NCBI RefSeq assembly: GCF_029027405.1
Contig: NZ_CP093396.1
Location: forward strand, 2,243,497-2,307,496
Origin: Sulfurimonas sp.
GTDB lineage: Bacteria; Campylobacterota; Campylobacteria; Campylobacterales; Sulfurimonadaceae
Reading direction: 5' to 3'
Length of the DNA: 64,000 nt
Each line of letters opens with the position of its first letter. Within the stretch, counting starts at the first letter, position 1. Of the stretch, positions 1-8,387 are shown in pieces. Position numbers and translations under genes: made by a program. The notes beneath the pieces are model-generated. The model was not told where the DNA came from. It did no database searches and saw nothing but the letters and a program-made list of their open reading frames with translations.

Positions 1-645
1 GCTGCAAACTCTCCACTATATGGTTTTTCTCGTGAAATTAATGCTATCAGTCAAGCTGTTGGTCTTTTTGGAATGGGAACTGTTCGTGGTTTTGCACTAG
101 CTAGTATAGTTAAAAAAAGTTTTACATTAGACTTATCTCCATATGGGATTAATAATGATATGTTCTCTGCTCTTTCTAAAAAGCAACATGGACTTATGAT
201 TTCATGGTGCATAAGAAAAGAAAATAAACTTCTTGGTATTTTATCTCCAGCAGCTTTTCTTGTTGAGATTGGTAAAGTTCTTATTGCTCAACAAATTATT
301 TCAGATGGTAAACAAGAAGCATTTAGAGACGCCCTTGTGGAACTTGGTGATGTAGAAGCTGCAGAGCAAAAAGTTTTAGGAGTAAATACACCTGAAGTTA
401 GTGCAACAATATTTGAGCACTGGAGATTTGAAAAAGGTTTAGTTGATGTAATCTCTAACTGCCAAAGTCCCCAAAAAGCGAAACCTGAAGACCAAAGAGC
501 TGCAAGTATCTTACATGTTGTTCGTGTTGCTGTTCCTATAAATGGTACTATTACAGATGCTAGTATAACCGCTGCTAAAGAACTTATTACAAAATATCAA
601 CTAGATATGGAAAGTTTTGATAAAGCTTTAGAAAACGCTAACTAA
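1..645 (+). CDS. HDOD domain protein, 3' part of gene
   Basis: The reading frame is open from the first base of the window to the TAA at 643-645, so the gene starts upstream of the window and only its last 214 residues are visible. The helical sequence with SPLYGFSREINAISQAVGLFG and a later FLVEIGKVLIAQQI segment fits the HDOD fold, an HD-hydrolase relative that usually lacks catalytic metal ligands and acts in signalling or regulation. No HD dyad is visible in the part seen. rnr starts 7 bases downstream on the same strand, so co-transcription is likely. The family assignment is fairly sure; the specific role is unknown. Confidence 0.75.
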   Translation, partial: AANSPLYGFSREINAISQAVGLFGMGTVRGFALASIVKKSFTLDLSPYGINNDMFSALSKKQHGLMISWCIRKENKLLGILSPAAFLVEIGKVLIAQQIISDGKQEAFRDALVELGDVEAAEQKVLGVNTPEVSATIFEHWRFEKGLVDVISNCQSPQKAKPEDQRAASILHVVRVAVPINGTITDASITAAKELITKYQLDMESFDKALENAN

Positions 646-652
646 GATAAAC

Positions 653-2593
653 TTGAAATCTCTACTAATTCGGCTCACTCTTGGTTTAAGTGAGCAAGAT
701 ATAAGCTCGAATGAGCGTTCTAACATAACAAACTTTTTAGCTAAAAAATATATAACTAAAAAAGACAATATCTATAAATTTAACTCAAAATATCGTGCCG
801 GTACACTTGGACTTATTCAAAAAGATACAGCATATTTAAATGTTATTGGTGAAAATATTCGTGATTTATTTATAGCTGAAGGTGATTTAGGAGATGCAAA
901 AGAAGGTGACCTTATTATCGCTCAAAGACTTCTTGGCATCAGAGGAACTCCTCGTGCAAAGATAGCACAGATAGTAGGACGAGCTCTTTCATATAGTGTT
1001 GCTTTTATTATCGCTAAAGATGGAGTCAAATCTTTAGTAAATTTAAAAACTGACTACCCTGCTGGAGTTGAACTTACACAAGAGGTTTTAGATACTTATG
1101 AGGTAGGTGATGTTTTTAAAATAAACAATCAAGAAAATTCTATCATGGAAAAACTTGGAAATATAGAAGACCCTCTTGTAGATGAAAAAATAGTTCTTGC
1201 GCAGTTTAATAAACATGATGAATTTGAAGAAGAAGTTTTAAAAGTTGCGACATCTTTTAAAGCAGTAGATGCTGCAAATTATAAAGATAGAGTTGATTTA
1301 AGAGATTTAACTTTTTGTACTATTGACCCTGTCACTGCTAAAGATTATGATGACGCGATTTACTGGGATGATAAAAAGACAACCCTATTTGTTGCTATTG
1401 CAGATGTAAGTGAATATGTAACACCTTTTGGAACTATAGATAATGAAGCTATATATAGAAGTTTTTCTATTTATCTTCCACATCGTTCTATCCCAATGTT
1501 GCCCCGTCAACTAAGTGAAACTCTCTGTTCTCTTCAACCTAATGTAGATAGATTAGCTTATGTTTTTGAAATGAAACTTGATATTAATACTCTTGAAGTT
1601 ATAAACTCTAAAGTTTATGAAGCTATCATCCATTCTAAAAGAAGATTCAATTATGAAGAGATAGATGATTTTTTTGAGGGCAAATTAAAACCAAAAAATG
1701 ATTCAGAAGTTAAAATATTTTCTTGGATTAAAAAGTTACGCATTATTACAGATAAACTAAAAGAAAAACGATTAAAAGTTGGTTATGACTTTCGCTCAAA
1801 CGAATTAGAAATGAAAATTGATGAAAAATCAAATATCGTGTCTACGACTTTTGCAGAAGAAACTCCATCGCATTCGCTCATTGAAGACTGTATGCTTTTA
1901 GCAAACAAAGAAGCCGCGTCTAAATACACTAGAGGTATATTTAGAATTCATGAAGAACCTACTCAATCAAAAATCCAGATTCTTTACCAAGAATTAGCTG
2001 GAATTGGGATGTCTATTGATATTAAGAACTCTATAAAAGAAACCATAACTGACATACAGACTCAAGCTAGAGATATAGACTTAGAAGCTGAAGTAGATAC
2101 TCTAATTATCCAATCACAGATGCAAGCGAAATATACTCCACTTAATGCAGGACACTTTGGACTTGGTTTTGAGGCATATACTCATTTTACTTCACCTATT
2201 AGAAGATATAGTGACTTAATCGTGCATAGACTCTTAAAAGCTATAAATAACGACGATAAAGAAGAAGGCTCTTATGTTTTAAGAAATATAGAAGCACTAA
2301 GTATGGCAATAAGTGAAAAAGAGAGGGAAGCAAGTAGTATAGAGATAGAATTTGCTCAAAGAAAATTTGCTCGATGGGCGAATAATAATATAGATAAAGA
2401 ATTTAATGCTCGCATAACAGCAACCCAACCAGAATACAAAGCCGAAATTCATTCTGAGATAAGTGGCGCTAGAGTAATTATTACTTTAAGTGAAAACTCT
2501 GTACTTTTTGAAGATGTCATTATTTATATAAATAAGGTTGATATTGCAAAAGCAAAAATATTTGCTCATGTTGTAAAGAATAACGATGTATAA
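653..2593 (+). CDS. rnr: Ribonuclease R (RNB-family 3'-5' exoribonuclease)
   Basis: 646 residues, the compact length typical of Campylobacterota RNase R. OB-type cold-shock segments occupy roughly residues 50-200. The RNB catalytic domain carries DPVTAKDYDDAIYW near residue 224, whose aspartates bind the catalytic magnesium. HFGLGFEAYTHFTSPIRRYS near residue 500 is the conserved RNB C-terminal block. The C-terminal S1 domain is short. The enzyme degrades structured RNA in the cytoplasm. The start is TTG, chosen because it follows the upstream stop closely and opens with a basic N-terminus (MKSLLIRL). The 3' end overlaps holA by 8 bases, indicating translational coupling. Confidence 0.95.
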   Translation: MKSLLIRLTLGLSEQDISSNERSNITNFLAKKYITKKDNIYKFNSKYRAGTLGLIQKDTAYLNVIGENIRDLFIAEGDLGDAKEGDLIIAQRLLGIRGTPRAKIAQIVGRALSYSVAFIIAKDGVKSLVNLKTDYPAGVELTQEVLDTYEVGDVFKINNQENSIMEKLGNIEDPLVDEKIVLAQFNKHDEFEEEVLKVATSFKAVDAANYKDRVDLRDLTFCTIDPVTAKDYDDAIYWDDKKTTLFVAIADVSEYVTPFGTIDNEAIYRSFSIYLPHRSIPMLPRQLSETLCSLQPNVDRLAYVFEMKLDINTLEVINSKVYEAIIHSKRRFNYEEIDDFFEGKLKPKNDSEVKIFSWIKKLRIITDKLKEKRLKVGYDFRSNELEMKIDEKSNIVSTTFAEETPSHSLIEDCMLLANKEAASKYTRGIFRIHEEPTQSKIQILYQELAGIGMSIDIKNSIKETITDIQTQARDIDLEAEVDTLIIQSQMQAKYTPLNAGHFGLGFEAYTHFTSPIRRYSDLIVHRLLKAINNDDKEEGSYVLRNIEALSMAISEKEREASSIEIEFAQRKFARWANNNIDKEFNARITATQPEYKAEIHSEISGARVIITLSENSVLFEDVIIYINKVDIAKAKIFAHVVKNNDV

Positions 2594-3554
2594 ACAAGCT
2601 CTTGATAAACTAATTCAAAGTGGCAAAGTTTCAAATAGTTTTGTATTTTTCGGTGAAAGTAGTTTTCTTATAGATACCTACACAAAAATGCTTAGTAATA
2701 TTGAAGATGCATCTACTCTTAGCTTTTATTACGATGAGTATAATTTTAAAAGTGCTAAAGCACATCTTAGTCAATCTTCACTTTTTGGTGGACAAAATAT
2801 TTTAATTATAAAAAGCGATAAAAAAATTCCTAAAAAAGAATTGGATGAGTTTATAAATTTATGTGAAAAAAATAGAGATAATATATTGATATATGCTTAT
2901 TATGGAGATAATATTCAAACATATAGTGCAAAAACCTTTTTAGCTAAAACTGACACTATCGTTGTTAGGTTTTTTCATCCAAATCACCATGAAGCATTAA
3001 GTATTGTGCAGAGTGTTGTTAATGATAAAAAAGTAAAAATGGATAAATTTTCAATCAATCATCTTTTAAGTATACACAATGGTGATGTAGCACTTGCCTG
3101 TAATGAAATAGATAAGCTTAGCATCTATGATAAAGAGATAACAACAAAAGATATAGAGCATCTAGTATCTGGCTTAGCCGAAATAAGTATAGATGATTTT
3201 ATAAAAAATACATTAAATAAAAAAGAGTTTACTGAAGATTTACTAAATATCATAGACCATGGTGAAGATGAGATTAGAGTTATTACATCTTTAACTTCAT
3301 ATTTAACCCAACTCTACATGTTCAACATTTATATAAGAGTTAATGGGGCGCCAAATCCTATTGAAATTTTAGGTTACAAACCTCCAAAAGTTATTGTTGA
3401 TGAGAAAGCCGCACTTTCATTAAAGTTTAAACCACAAACATACTACAAACTGCACAGTTTACTACTAGATAGTGAATTAAAAATGAAAAGTTCAAATGTT
3501 GATAAAGGTGCAATCTTACTCTCAACTCTCATACGAGTTCAAGCATTAATCTAA
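2586..3554 (+). CDS. holA: DNA polymerase III delta subunit (clamp loader)
   Basis: 322 residues. It has the divergent delta-subunit fold: an N-terminal Rossmann-like region (GESSFLIDTYTKML, then SLFGGQNILIIKSDKK) and a helical C-terminal collar domain. The LFGGxxxLIIK pattern and the NGDVALACNEIDKLSIY block are typical of HolA. It would open the beta clamp in the clamp-loader complex. The ATG at 2586 overlaps the rnr stop. rnr-holA adjacency is also found in Campylobacter, as I recall it. This is the last ancestral gene before the accessory island. Confidence 0.9.
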   Translation: MYKQALDKLIQSGKVSNSFVFFGESSFLIDTYTKMLSNIEDASTLSFYYDEYNFKSAKAHLSQSSLFGGQNILIIKSDKKIPKKELDEFINLCEKNRDNILIYAYYGDNIQTYSAKTFLAKTDTIVVRFFHPNHHEALSIVQSVVNDKKVKMDKFSINHLLSIHNGDVALACNEIDKLSIYDKEITTKDIEHLVSGLAEISIDDFIKNTLNKKEFTEDLLNIIDHGEDEIRVITSLTSYLTQLYMFNIYIRVNGAPNPIEILGYKPPKVIVDEKAALSLKFKPQTYYKLHSLLLDSELKMKSSNVDKGAILLSTLIRVQALI

Positions 3555-3620
3555 ATCCTCCACTATATATAATGGCCTAAAAAATCAAGACAATTTTTCT
3601 GACTTAATAGTAAAAACGGT

Positions 3621-3690
3621 TGCTATTATTAATGTAATTTCCATTTTATAATTTCTCTAGTTCATCAATTTTTTTGTAGTGAGTTGCTAA
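3621..3690 (-). pseudogene. Deletion remnant of the 75-aa/35-aa small membrane protein pair
   Basis: These bases nearly match 7982-8036 joined directly to 8128-8141, with about 90 bases missing between. Read on the minus strand, the remnant fuses LATHY of the 75-residue protein to KKIDELEKL and its stop. One base later follows the ATG of the 35-residue partner, which diverges after MEITLIIA. So a second copy of the small membrane gene pair once stood next to holA and lost its middle. The rest of 3555-3701 shows no gene. Confidence 0.75.
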
Positions 3691-3701
3691 GGGTTACGAG
3701 A

Positions 3702-3840
3702 TTTGGAGGTATTTTAGAAATGGACTATCCTTTTAAGTTTTGTAGGTATACATAAATTAGTGCTGACACTTTTTCCCTAATTTAGAGACTCCTGATTATA
3801 GTTTAGTATGGGTTACACATCGGGAGATGTGGAACCAGAA
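3702..3840. repeat. Island repeat copy R1 (about 140 bp)
   Basis: First of three near-identical copies; the others are at 9104-9246 and 11251-11394. This copy lacks six bases (around 3791) present in the others. Near its right end lies the hairpin GGTTACACATC, loop GGGA, GATGTGGAACC (one internal mismatch). No terminal inverted repeats and no open frame of its own are visible. It separates a displaced immunity-type remnant from the IS3 element and the RHS tip fragment. Bases 3841-3904 hold nothing recognisable beyond an 11-base match (GTTAGTGCCAT) to sequence beside the 35-residue gene at about 7890. Confidence 0.9.
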
Positions 3841-3904
3841 GTTAGTGCCATTCTTCACAGGTGTATATTATGAGAGGAATTCATTTTTCTTTTTTTATAA
3901 AGCC

Positions 3905-5246
3905 AACTATACTACCCCAAGAAAATCAAACAACTATTTCTAAAGTTTAATTCTTAAAAGAGTAAAATTAAACAATAAAAATAGAAGGTAATCTTATGAG
4001 TCGAAAAAGAACAACATATACAGCAGAATTCAAGACAAAGTTAGTTTTAGAAGTTTTAAAAGAAGATAAGACACTAAATGAAATAGCAAGTGTAAATAAT
4101 ATCACACCAAAAAACTTACAAAATTGGAAGAAGATATTCTTGGAAAATGCAGAAGTTGCGATGGAACCTGCAAAAGTAATTAAAGAGTACAAAGAAGAGA
4201 ATGTAAGATTACAAGCTAAACTTGATGAATATGCAAAGGTTGTAGGTCAACTAACAGTAGAGAAGGACTGGGCGGTGGGAAAGTTAAGTAGCTTGGACTC
4301 TAGCTATAAAAAGGAGTTGATTGATAGAGATGAAAATAAGGCATTATCAGTTGTAAAACAATGTAATCTTATTAACTATAACAGAAGTAATTTGTTCTAT
4401 GCACCAATGGTAAATCTTGCTAAAAATGTAATTAAAAAACATATAGAAAAAGTATTTGAAGAGATACCAAGCTATGGCTATATGAAAGTGTATCATCAAC
4501 TACTAGAGGATGGTTTTCGTGTCAGTCCCAACACAGTGCTGGCATACCGTAGAGAGTTAGGTTTACAGGCTGTTTTAGCTGTAAGACCACCAAATACAAG
4601 CTGGGCGGACAAGCAACATCATAAATACTCTTACAAAATAAGAGGATTAGATATCGTAAGAGCAAACCAAGTATGGTCAACAGATATAACCTATATTAAA
4701 ATTAAAGGTGGTATGGTCTATATGGCTGCCATAATTGATTGGTATTCTAAAGCAATATTATCTTGGCGAATATCCAACACAATGGATACAGATTTAGTCA
4801 TGGGTGTACTAGATGAAGCACTCGCACTCTATGGTAAGCCTGAGATATTTAATACTGATCAAGGGTCACAATATACAAGCTGTATCCACACTCAAACATT
4901 AAAAGATAATGACATAATTATCTCTATGGATGGCAAAGGTAGAGCAACAGATAATATTTGTATTGAGAGGTTCTGGAGAAGTGCTAAAGTTGAAAAAATA
5001 TACCTCAATGAATATGAGAGAGTATCAGTTCTCAAAAGTGATGTTAAGGATTATATAGAATTTTATAATCACAGAAGATTTCATGAGACATTGAAATATA
5101 AAAAACCTATGAATGTTTATTATGATAGTTTAAAAATCAATGATGAGAATTACACTAAATCTAGTGAAAATGTAGCATAGGGTAACAGGTATTTAGGGAA
5201 TTAGATTTTTGAAAAAGTTGTCTTGACATATTGGGGGAGTATAGTT
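3905..5246 (+). mobile_element. IS3-family insertion sequence
   Basis: The element is bounded by imperfect inverted repeats of roughly 50 bases: AACTATACTACCCCAA at the left, and the reverse complement of TTGGGGGAGTATAGTT at the right, with similarity continuing inward through a CAA(A/G)ACAACT-like segment. Length is about 1.34 kb, normal for IS3. It encodes one complete transposase. It lies inside the RHS tip fragment on its right (5247-5526), whose frame runs into the IS end. No convincing target duplication is visible, and the exact end bases are uncertain by a few positions. Confidence 0.75.
3996..5180 (+). CDS. IS3-family transposase, OrfA and OrfB fused in one frame
   Basis: 394 residues. 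The N-terminus is a helix-turn-helix of the HTH_Tnp_1 type (TYTAEFKTKLVLEVLKEDKT...NLQNWKK), followed by a coiled coil around residues 60-95. The rve/DDE integrase core carries WSTDITY (first Asp), FNTDQGSQYTS (second Asp) and CIERFWRSAK (Glu), all intact. A C-terminal YNHRRFHETLKYKKPM block is typical of OrfB. IS3 elements usually make the fusion by ribosomal frameshifting; here one frame covers both parts. A GAAGGT ribosome-binding site stands 8 bases before the ATG. The gene appears functional. Confidence 0.93.
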   Translation: MSRKRTTYTAEFKTKLVLEVLKEDKTLNEIASVNNITPKNLQNWKKIFLENAEVAMEPAKVIKEYKEENVRLQAKLDEYAKVVGQLTVEKDWAVGKLSSLDSSYKKELIDRDENKALSVVKQCNLINYNRSNLFYAPMVNLAKNVIKKHIEKVFEEIPSYGYMKVYHQLLEDGFRVSPNTVLAYRRELGLQAVLAVRPPNTSWADKQHHKYSYKIRGLDIVRANQVWSTDITYIKIKGGMVYMAAIIDWYSKAILSWRISNTMDTDLVMGVLDEALALYGKPEIFNTDQGSQYTSCIHTQTLKDNDIIISMDGKGRATDNICIERFWRSAKVEKIYLNEYERVSVLKSDVKDYIEFYNHRRFHETLKYKKPMNVYYDSLKINDENYTKSSENVA

Positions 5247-5526
5247 TAACATGTCTAATCCAGCTGACATTACTGCAACTCCTCCATACATACCTTTTAT
5301 ATAATTTTTTAACCAATCAGAAAATGCAAAATCCATATCCATTGGCATACTAGTGAGTGGACTAAAATCAAGACTAAATCCTCCTAACCCCTCAGGATCC
5401 ACCAAATTAACAGGATCCCCAAAAATATACCCATAAAGATTAGCATCTCCACCTTGGAAGTCTATAGGGTCTTTAGCAGTCCACTTTCCTGTTTGTGGGT
5501 CATACTCTCTATTATCCAAAGTGAAC
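5247..5526 (-). pseudogene. RHS core end plus truncated C-terminal tip, cut by IS3 and IS630
   Basis: Minus-strand reading gives the RHS core end ([15 protein letters not shown]...GGDANLYGY...VNLVDPEGL), nearly identical to the main RHS gene, then a different tip: [20 protein letters not shown], then [28 protein letters not shown]. One extra A in the GGATAATAGAG segment shifts the frame relative to the intact core. The core stops at an IS630 insertion (TA at 5527-5528) and the tip runs into IS3 at about 5246. It is therefore a dead, displaced RHS tip. No function can be assigned to the tip itself. Confidence 0.85.
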
Positions 5527-5528
5527 TA

Positions 5529-6179
5529 ATACCAATCCCCATTAAAATATAAATAATTTAGCCTGTTCAATAATCCACTCATATCCACATAGTTTTTGAG
5601 TTTTTGCAGTATTCGCCATCCATATGACTACTTCATCTTCAATAATGTCTTTTTGAATTTCAATATCTTTAAAAAGTCTGTTAGCTGTACTCTTCAGCGA
5701 GTGCTTCAAGAAATATTTTTGTAATAGTTGATTTGCAATAACAGTTCTTTTACCTATTTTAGACCAACTCCTTCTATAGTTTGAGATTAATCCAAATCTC
5801 ATTTCATCCATAAACATCAACTTTATTGGTTTTAAAAGTAAATTATTCTCTTTTATAAGGAGAAGGTCTATTTGATTTATAAGAGTAACCTGCTCGTTTT
5901 ACTCTCATACGTATTGTTTCATTCGGTACAGTGATATTATATTTTTCATAAATAAATTTCTGCATTTTTATTACTGACCAGTACTCTTGCATCAAATCCA
6001 GTTGTTTAAATAGCTCTTCAAATATTTTAGAGTCATATTTGGGATTCCCATTTTTTCTTCCACTATTATGTTGCTTTAGAATATCTTTTCCATGCTCATT
6101 ATAGTTTTTTAGCCACTTACAGTAGGTCGCTGATGAAATGAGTAACTCTCCTTGTATAGCTTTTAGTGGGGATTGGTAT
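5529..6179 (-). mobile_element. Internally deleted IS630-family element
   Basis: Near-perfect terminal inverted repeats (ATACCAATCCCCAyTAAAA) at both ends, each flanked by TA (5527-5528 and 6180-6181), as expected for IS630/Tc1 elements that duplicate TA. At 651 bp it is far below the usual ~1.1 kb. The left flank is RHS core sequence. The right flank is the end of the parE-like gene and not the continuation of the RHS core, so a deletion or rearrangement followed insertion. Confidence 0.85.
5542..6170 (-). pseudogene. IS630-family transposase, frameshifted and deleted
   Basis: Two pieces remain. An upstream piece carries the HTH region (YCKWLKNYNEHGKDILKQHN, ending SNRPSPYKRE then a stop). 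A +1-shifted piece begins ENNLLLKPIKLMFMDEMRFG, containing the first catalytic Asp of the DDE domain. After GKRTVIANQ the sequence jumps to KSTANRLFKDIEIQ and the family's C-terminal end (CGYEWIIEQAK). The second Asp and the Glu of the triad are missing, as are the first HTH residues. It cannot encode an active transposase. Confidence 0.85.
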
Positions 6180-6190
6180 TATATCTGAAC

Positions 6191-6484
6191 TTATAAATAT
6201 CTTTCTATCGACAAAGCCCCATGAAACACGCCTAAAATATCTATAGTTTCAGTATCTTTGATAAGGTATGCAATTCTATAATGTCCATAAAGTAAAATTC
6301 TAATTTCATTGTTAGTGTCATCTTGATATGGATAGCCAAGTTTTGGGAATGATGATAAGATTTGAGTTTTAGTAAAAATTTCGTTTACTACTTTTTTTGC
6401 TATTTTTGGATTGTCTTGTGCAATATAGTCGTGAATATCTTTTAACCAAAAGCTCGCTTCGTCAGTCCAGTTGATATTTACCAT
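6191..6484 (-). CDS. ParE/RelE-superfamily toxin
   Basis: 97 residues, the usual length for this family. It starts MVNINWTDEASFWLKDIHDY, continues with a helical NPKIAKKVVNEIFTKTQILSSFP block, then EIRILLYGHYRIAYLIKDTETIDILGVFHG, the conserved beta-sheet with the central arginine and the terminal FHG motif of ParE-like toxins. ParE acts on gyrase and RelE on mRNA; the sequence favours ParE without deciding it. The start ATG overlaps the stop of the upstream antitoxin-like gene, the normal operon form. Confidence 0.85.
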   Translation of the reverse strand: MVNINWTDEASFWLKDIHDYIAQDNPKIAKKVVNEIFTKTQILSSFPKLGYPYQDDTNNEIRILLYGHYRIAYLIKDTETIDILGVFHGALSIERYL

Positions 6485-6657
6485 TGCTTGATTCTGTGTT
6501 CCATCTCTCTACTTGAGATAGTTTTACCATTTTTAGAGTCTTTTAAACCTTTTTTTATCATTCTGTCAAAAGCAAGCTCTTTTATGAGTTCATCATAAGA
6601 TGTATCTGTAGGTAATGAGTCTATAATATTTTTAGCCATAGTTTTTGGTGCAGTCAT
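6478..6657 (-). CDS. Small antitoxin partner of the ParE-like toxin
   Basis: 59 residues, ending in GKTISSREMEHRIKQW. ATG at 6657; the stop overlaps the toxin gene by 7 bases. A TSYDELIKELAFDRMIKKGL segment followed by a charged tail matches the short antitoxins found upstream of ParE/RelE toxins in Proteobacteria. The first ATG is preceded by AAAGGTTG, a usable ribosome-binding site; a second ATG seven codons later is also possible. It probably autorepresses the operon. The exact antitoxin family was not recognised. Bases 6658-6776 upstream must hold the promoter; nothing else is seen there. Confidence 0.75.
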   Translation of the reverse strand: MTAPKTMAKNIIDSLPTDTSYDELIKELAFDRMIKKGLKDSKNGKTISSREMEHRIKQW

Positions 6658-6776
6658 AGTTCAACCTTTAATGTAAGTGCAATAGAAAATTATAGCAAAA
6701 GTTATGTAAATGTTCTAATGAGAAATAAATGTTTCTTCTCTTAGGAATCGGCAAAAATCATTTTTTAGATATTTAC

Positions 6777-7860
6777 GATTTAAAGTAAAATAATGGTGTC
6801 TCAGAAGTACTTGAAACTACGGTATAGTAATGGTTAAAAAGGTTTTATTTACAATGAGCTGTAAAAAAATGCAAAAATATGTCCAAGTTGTCGAAAAAAT
6901 AACACTAAAAAAGTAGGCAAACGATTAGGAATTCAAAGATATAAATGCTTGAACTGCAATGCAAATTTTTCCTCAAAAAGAAGACCCGATAAACTCCAAG
7001 AAATTATCTTTAAAAAGTACATTTACAAGAGGCAAACTTTAAGCGATTTAGCGGAGGAATATAAAAAGAGTTCTCGTTGGATACAGAAACAAATATTCAA
7101 CTACGAACCAGAGATTAGAATTCATAAACCTAGAGCTATAATTCTTGTATGTGATGCTACTTTTTATGGGAAGAGAAAAGATGAGATGCCCCTTGAGGGT
7201 ACAAGCTTGGAACCCTAGTTTTCAAAGATAATATTACAAAAGAGATACTTTTATCCAAACATATTGAAAGTGAACTATCAGCTGATTACAAATTACTAAT
7301 GAAACAACTTTTAAAACTAGGATACACCATTCTTTCCGTTACTACAGATGGAAAGAGAGGCTTAAATAAGGTCTTTAAAGACTTTCCTATACAAATGTGC
7401 CACTTCCATCAAGCGAAGACGGTAAGAAGATATATAACAAAGAAGCCAAGACTGCAAGCTGGTAAAGATTTGAAAAAAATCATGTACAGGATTACTAAAA
7501 CTAATGAAAGAAACTTCACTAAAAAACTAGATGAGTGGTATGAAGTCTATAAAGATTTCATAGAAGAGAAAAGTCTAAATCAAGAAACAGGAAAATCCTA
7601 TTATACGCATCAAAAGGTCAGAGCGGCATATCGAAGTTTAAGAGCAAACTTACCTTACCTATTTACTAGAAATAAATATAAAAATATTGAGATTCCAAAC
7701 ACTACGAATACTCTTGATGGTGGAACGTTTTCTCCACTGAAAATACTGATTAAAATTCATAGAGGTTTAAGTAAAAGTTTAAAATTAAAACTTGTTGATG
7801 ACTATCTCTTAAACTATAAGAAAAAATGATTATTTAGACACCATTATTTTACTTTAAATC
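6777..7860 (+). mobile_element. IS256/IS1249-like insertion sequence with 25-bp perfect inverted repeats
   Basis: The left end 6777-6801 and right end 7836-7860 are exact reverse complements over 25 bases (beginning GATTTAAAGTAAAATAATGG). The element is 1,084 bp and contains one broken transposase gene. The 8 bases flanking each end (ATATTTAC and TTAATTAT) do not match, so no target duplication survives. It stands between the toxin-antitoxin operon and the 35-residue gene. Confidence 0.85.
6854..7829 (+). pseudogene. Zinc-ribbon IS256/IS1249-type transposase, frameshifted
   Basis: An N-terminal zinc ribbon (CPSCRKNN, then YKCLNCNANF) precedes an HTH segment (TLSDLAEEYKKSSRWIQKQI) and the first catalytic Asp (ILVCDATFYGKRKD). 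The frame then breaks near 7190-7212 and resumes as GTLVFKDNITKEILLSKHIE, followed by SVTTDGKRGL (second Asp) and QMCHFHQAKTVRRYI, characteristic of this group. The N-terminus also looks shifted: the ATG at 6854 (MSCKK) is out of frame with CPSC, across a seven-A run. The first in-frame start after the zinc-ribbon cysteines would be a TTG at 6949. Inactive unless slippage restores the frame. Confidence 0.8.
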
Positions 7861-7897
7861 TTAATTATAGAGATTTTGGTACTTAGGTTAGTGCCAT

Positions 7898-8005
7898 TTA
7901 TAACTTGCACCTTTTTTCTTTTGTCGGATGATTATTTATTTCATATACACTGTATCCAAATGCAATTAAGATAGATACTGCTGCTATTATTAATGTAATT
8001 TCCAT
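7898..8005 (-). CDS. 35-residue single-span membrane protein
   Basis: MEITLIIAAVSILIAFGYSV followed by YEINNHPTKEKRCKL: one hydrophobic helix and a short basic tail. Its ATG lies one base after the stop of the 75-residue gene, so the two are translationally coupled. The damaged second copy at 3621-3690 preserves the same one-base junction, which supports the pair being a real unit. The function is unknown; it may be part of an immunity or toxin-antitoxin module. Confidence 0.6.
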   Translation of the reverse strand: MEITLIIAAVSILIAFGYSVYEINNHPTKEKRCKL

Positions 8006-8006
8006 T

Positions 8007-8234
8007 TTATAATTCCTCTAGTTCATCAATTTTTTTATATGCTTGTTTATTTACCACCACTATCGCTAGAGAAAAGCACACTATTAAAATTGTTGTAATC
8101 ATTATTGATATATCATCAGATGATTTATAGTGAGTTGCTAACCATCCACTTAAGGAGAGTAATATTGCTGAAAGTATTCCAAAAACCACTTTTAACCAAC
8201 CAATCTGCTCTTTAATTTTTTCATTTTTACTCAT
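8007..8234 (-). CDS. 75-residue two-span membrane protein
   Basis: A charged N-terminus MSKNEKIKEQIG leads into two hydrophobic helices (WLKVVFGILSAILLSLSGWL and IMITTILIVCFSLAIVVV), ending in a charged tail KKIDELEEL. I recall similar small proteins in accessory regions of many bacteria, always unnamed. It lies downstream of the DUF3592-like gene on the same strand and is coupled to the 35-residue gene. Bases 8235-8387 between it and that gene show nothing recognisable. The role is unknown; a membrane immunity function is only inferred from position. Confidence 0.7.
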   Translation of the reverse strand: MSKNEKIKEQIGWLKVVFGILSAILLSLSGWLATHYKSSDDISIMITTILIVCFSLAIVVVNKQAYKKIDELEEL

Positions 8235-8387
8235 AATACAATTATATCATAAGTACTTTAACTGCCTAGACTCTCTAATTTTTCCGAAAATAATAAGACT
8301 TAGTTAAGTGGTCTCGACAATATAGGACATTATATATGTGTAGGTTGGAATGTTCCCTATTTAAATTACCACTCCAAAGTCTAATCG

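Noticed and set aside
3702..3840. Repeat hairpin as a rho-independent terminator
   Set aside because: No T-run follows the stem on either strand, and conservation extends over 140 bases, far beyond the hairpin.
3702..3840. Repeat as an integron attC site or group II intron end
   Set aside because: The stem arms do not fit the attC core consensus, there is no integrase, and no domain V-like element or intron-encoded protein was found.
3968..4192. Minus-strand frame overlapping the IS3 transposase start
   Set aside because: It is antisense to the well-supported transposase and has no ribosome-binding site or homology.
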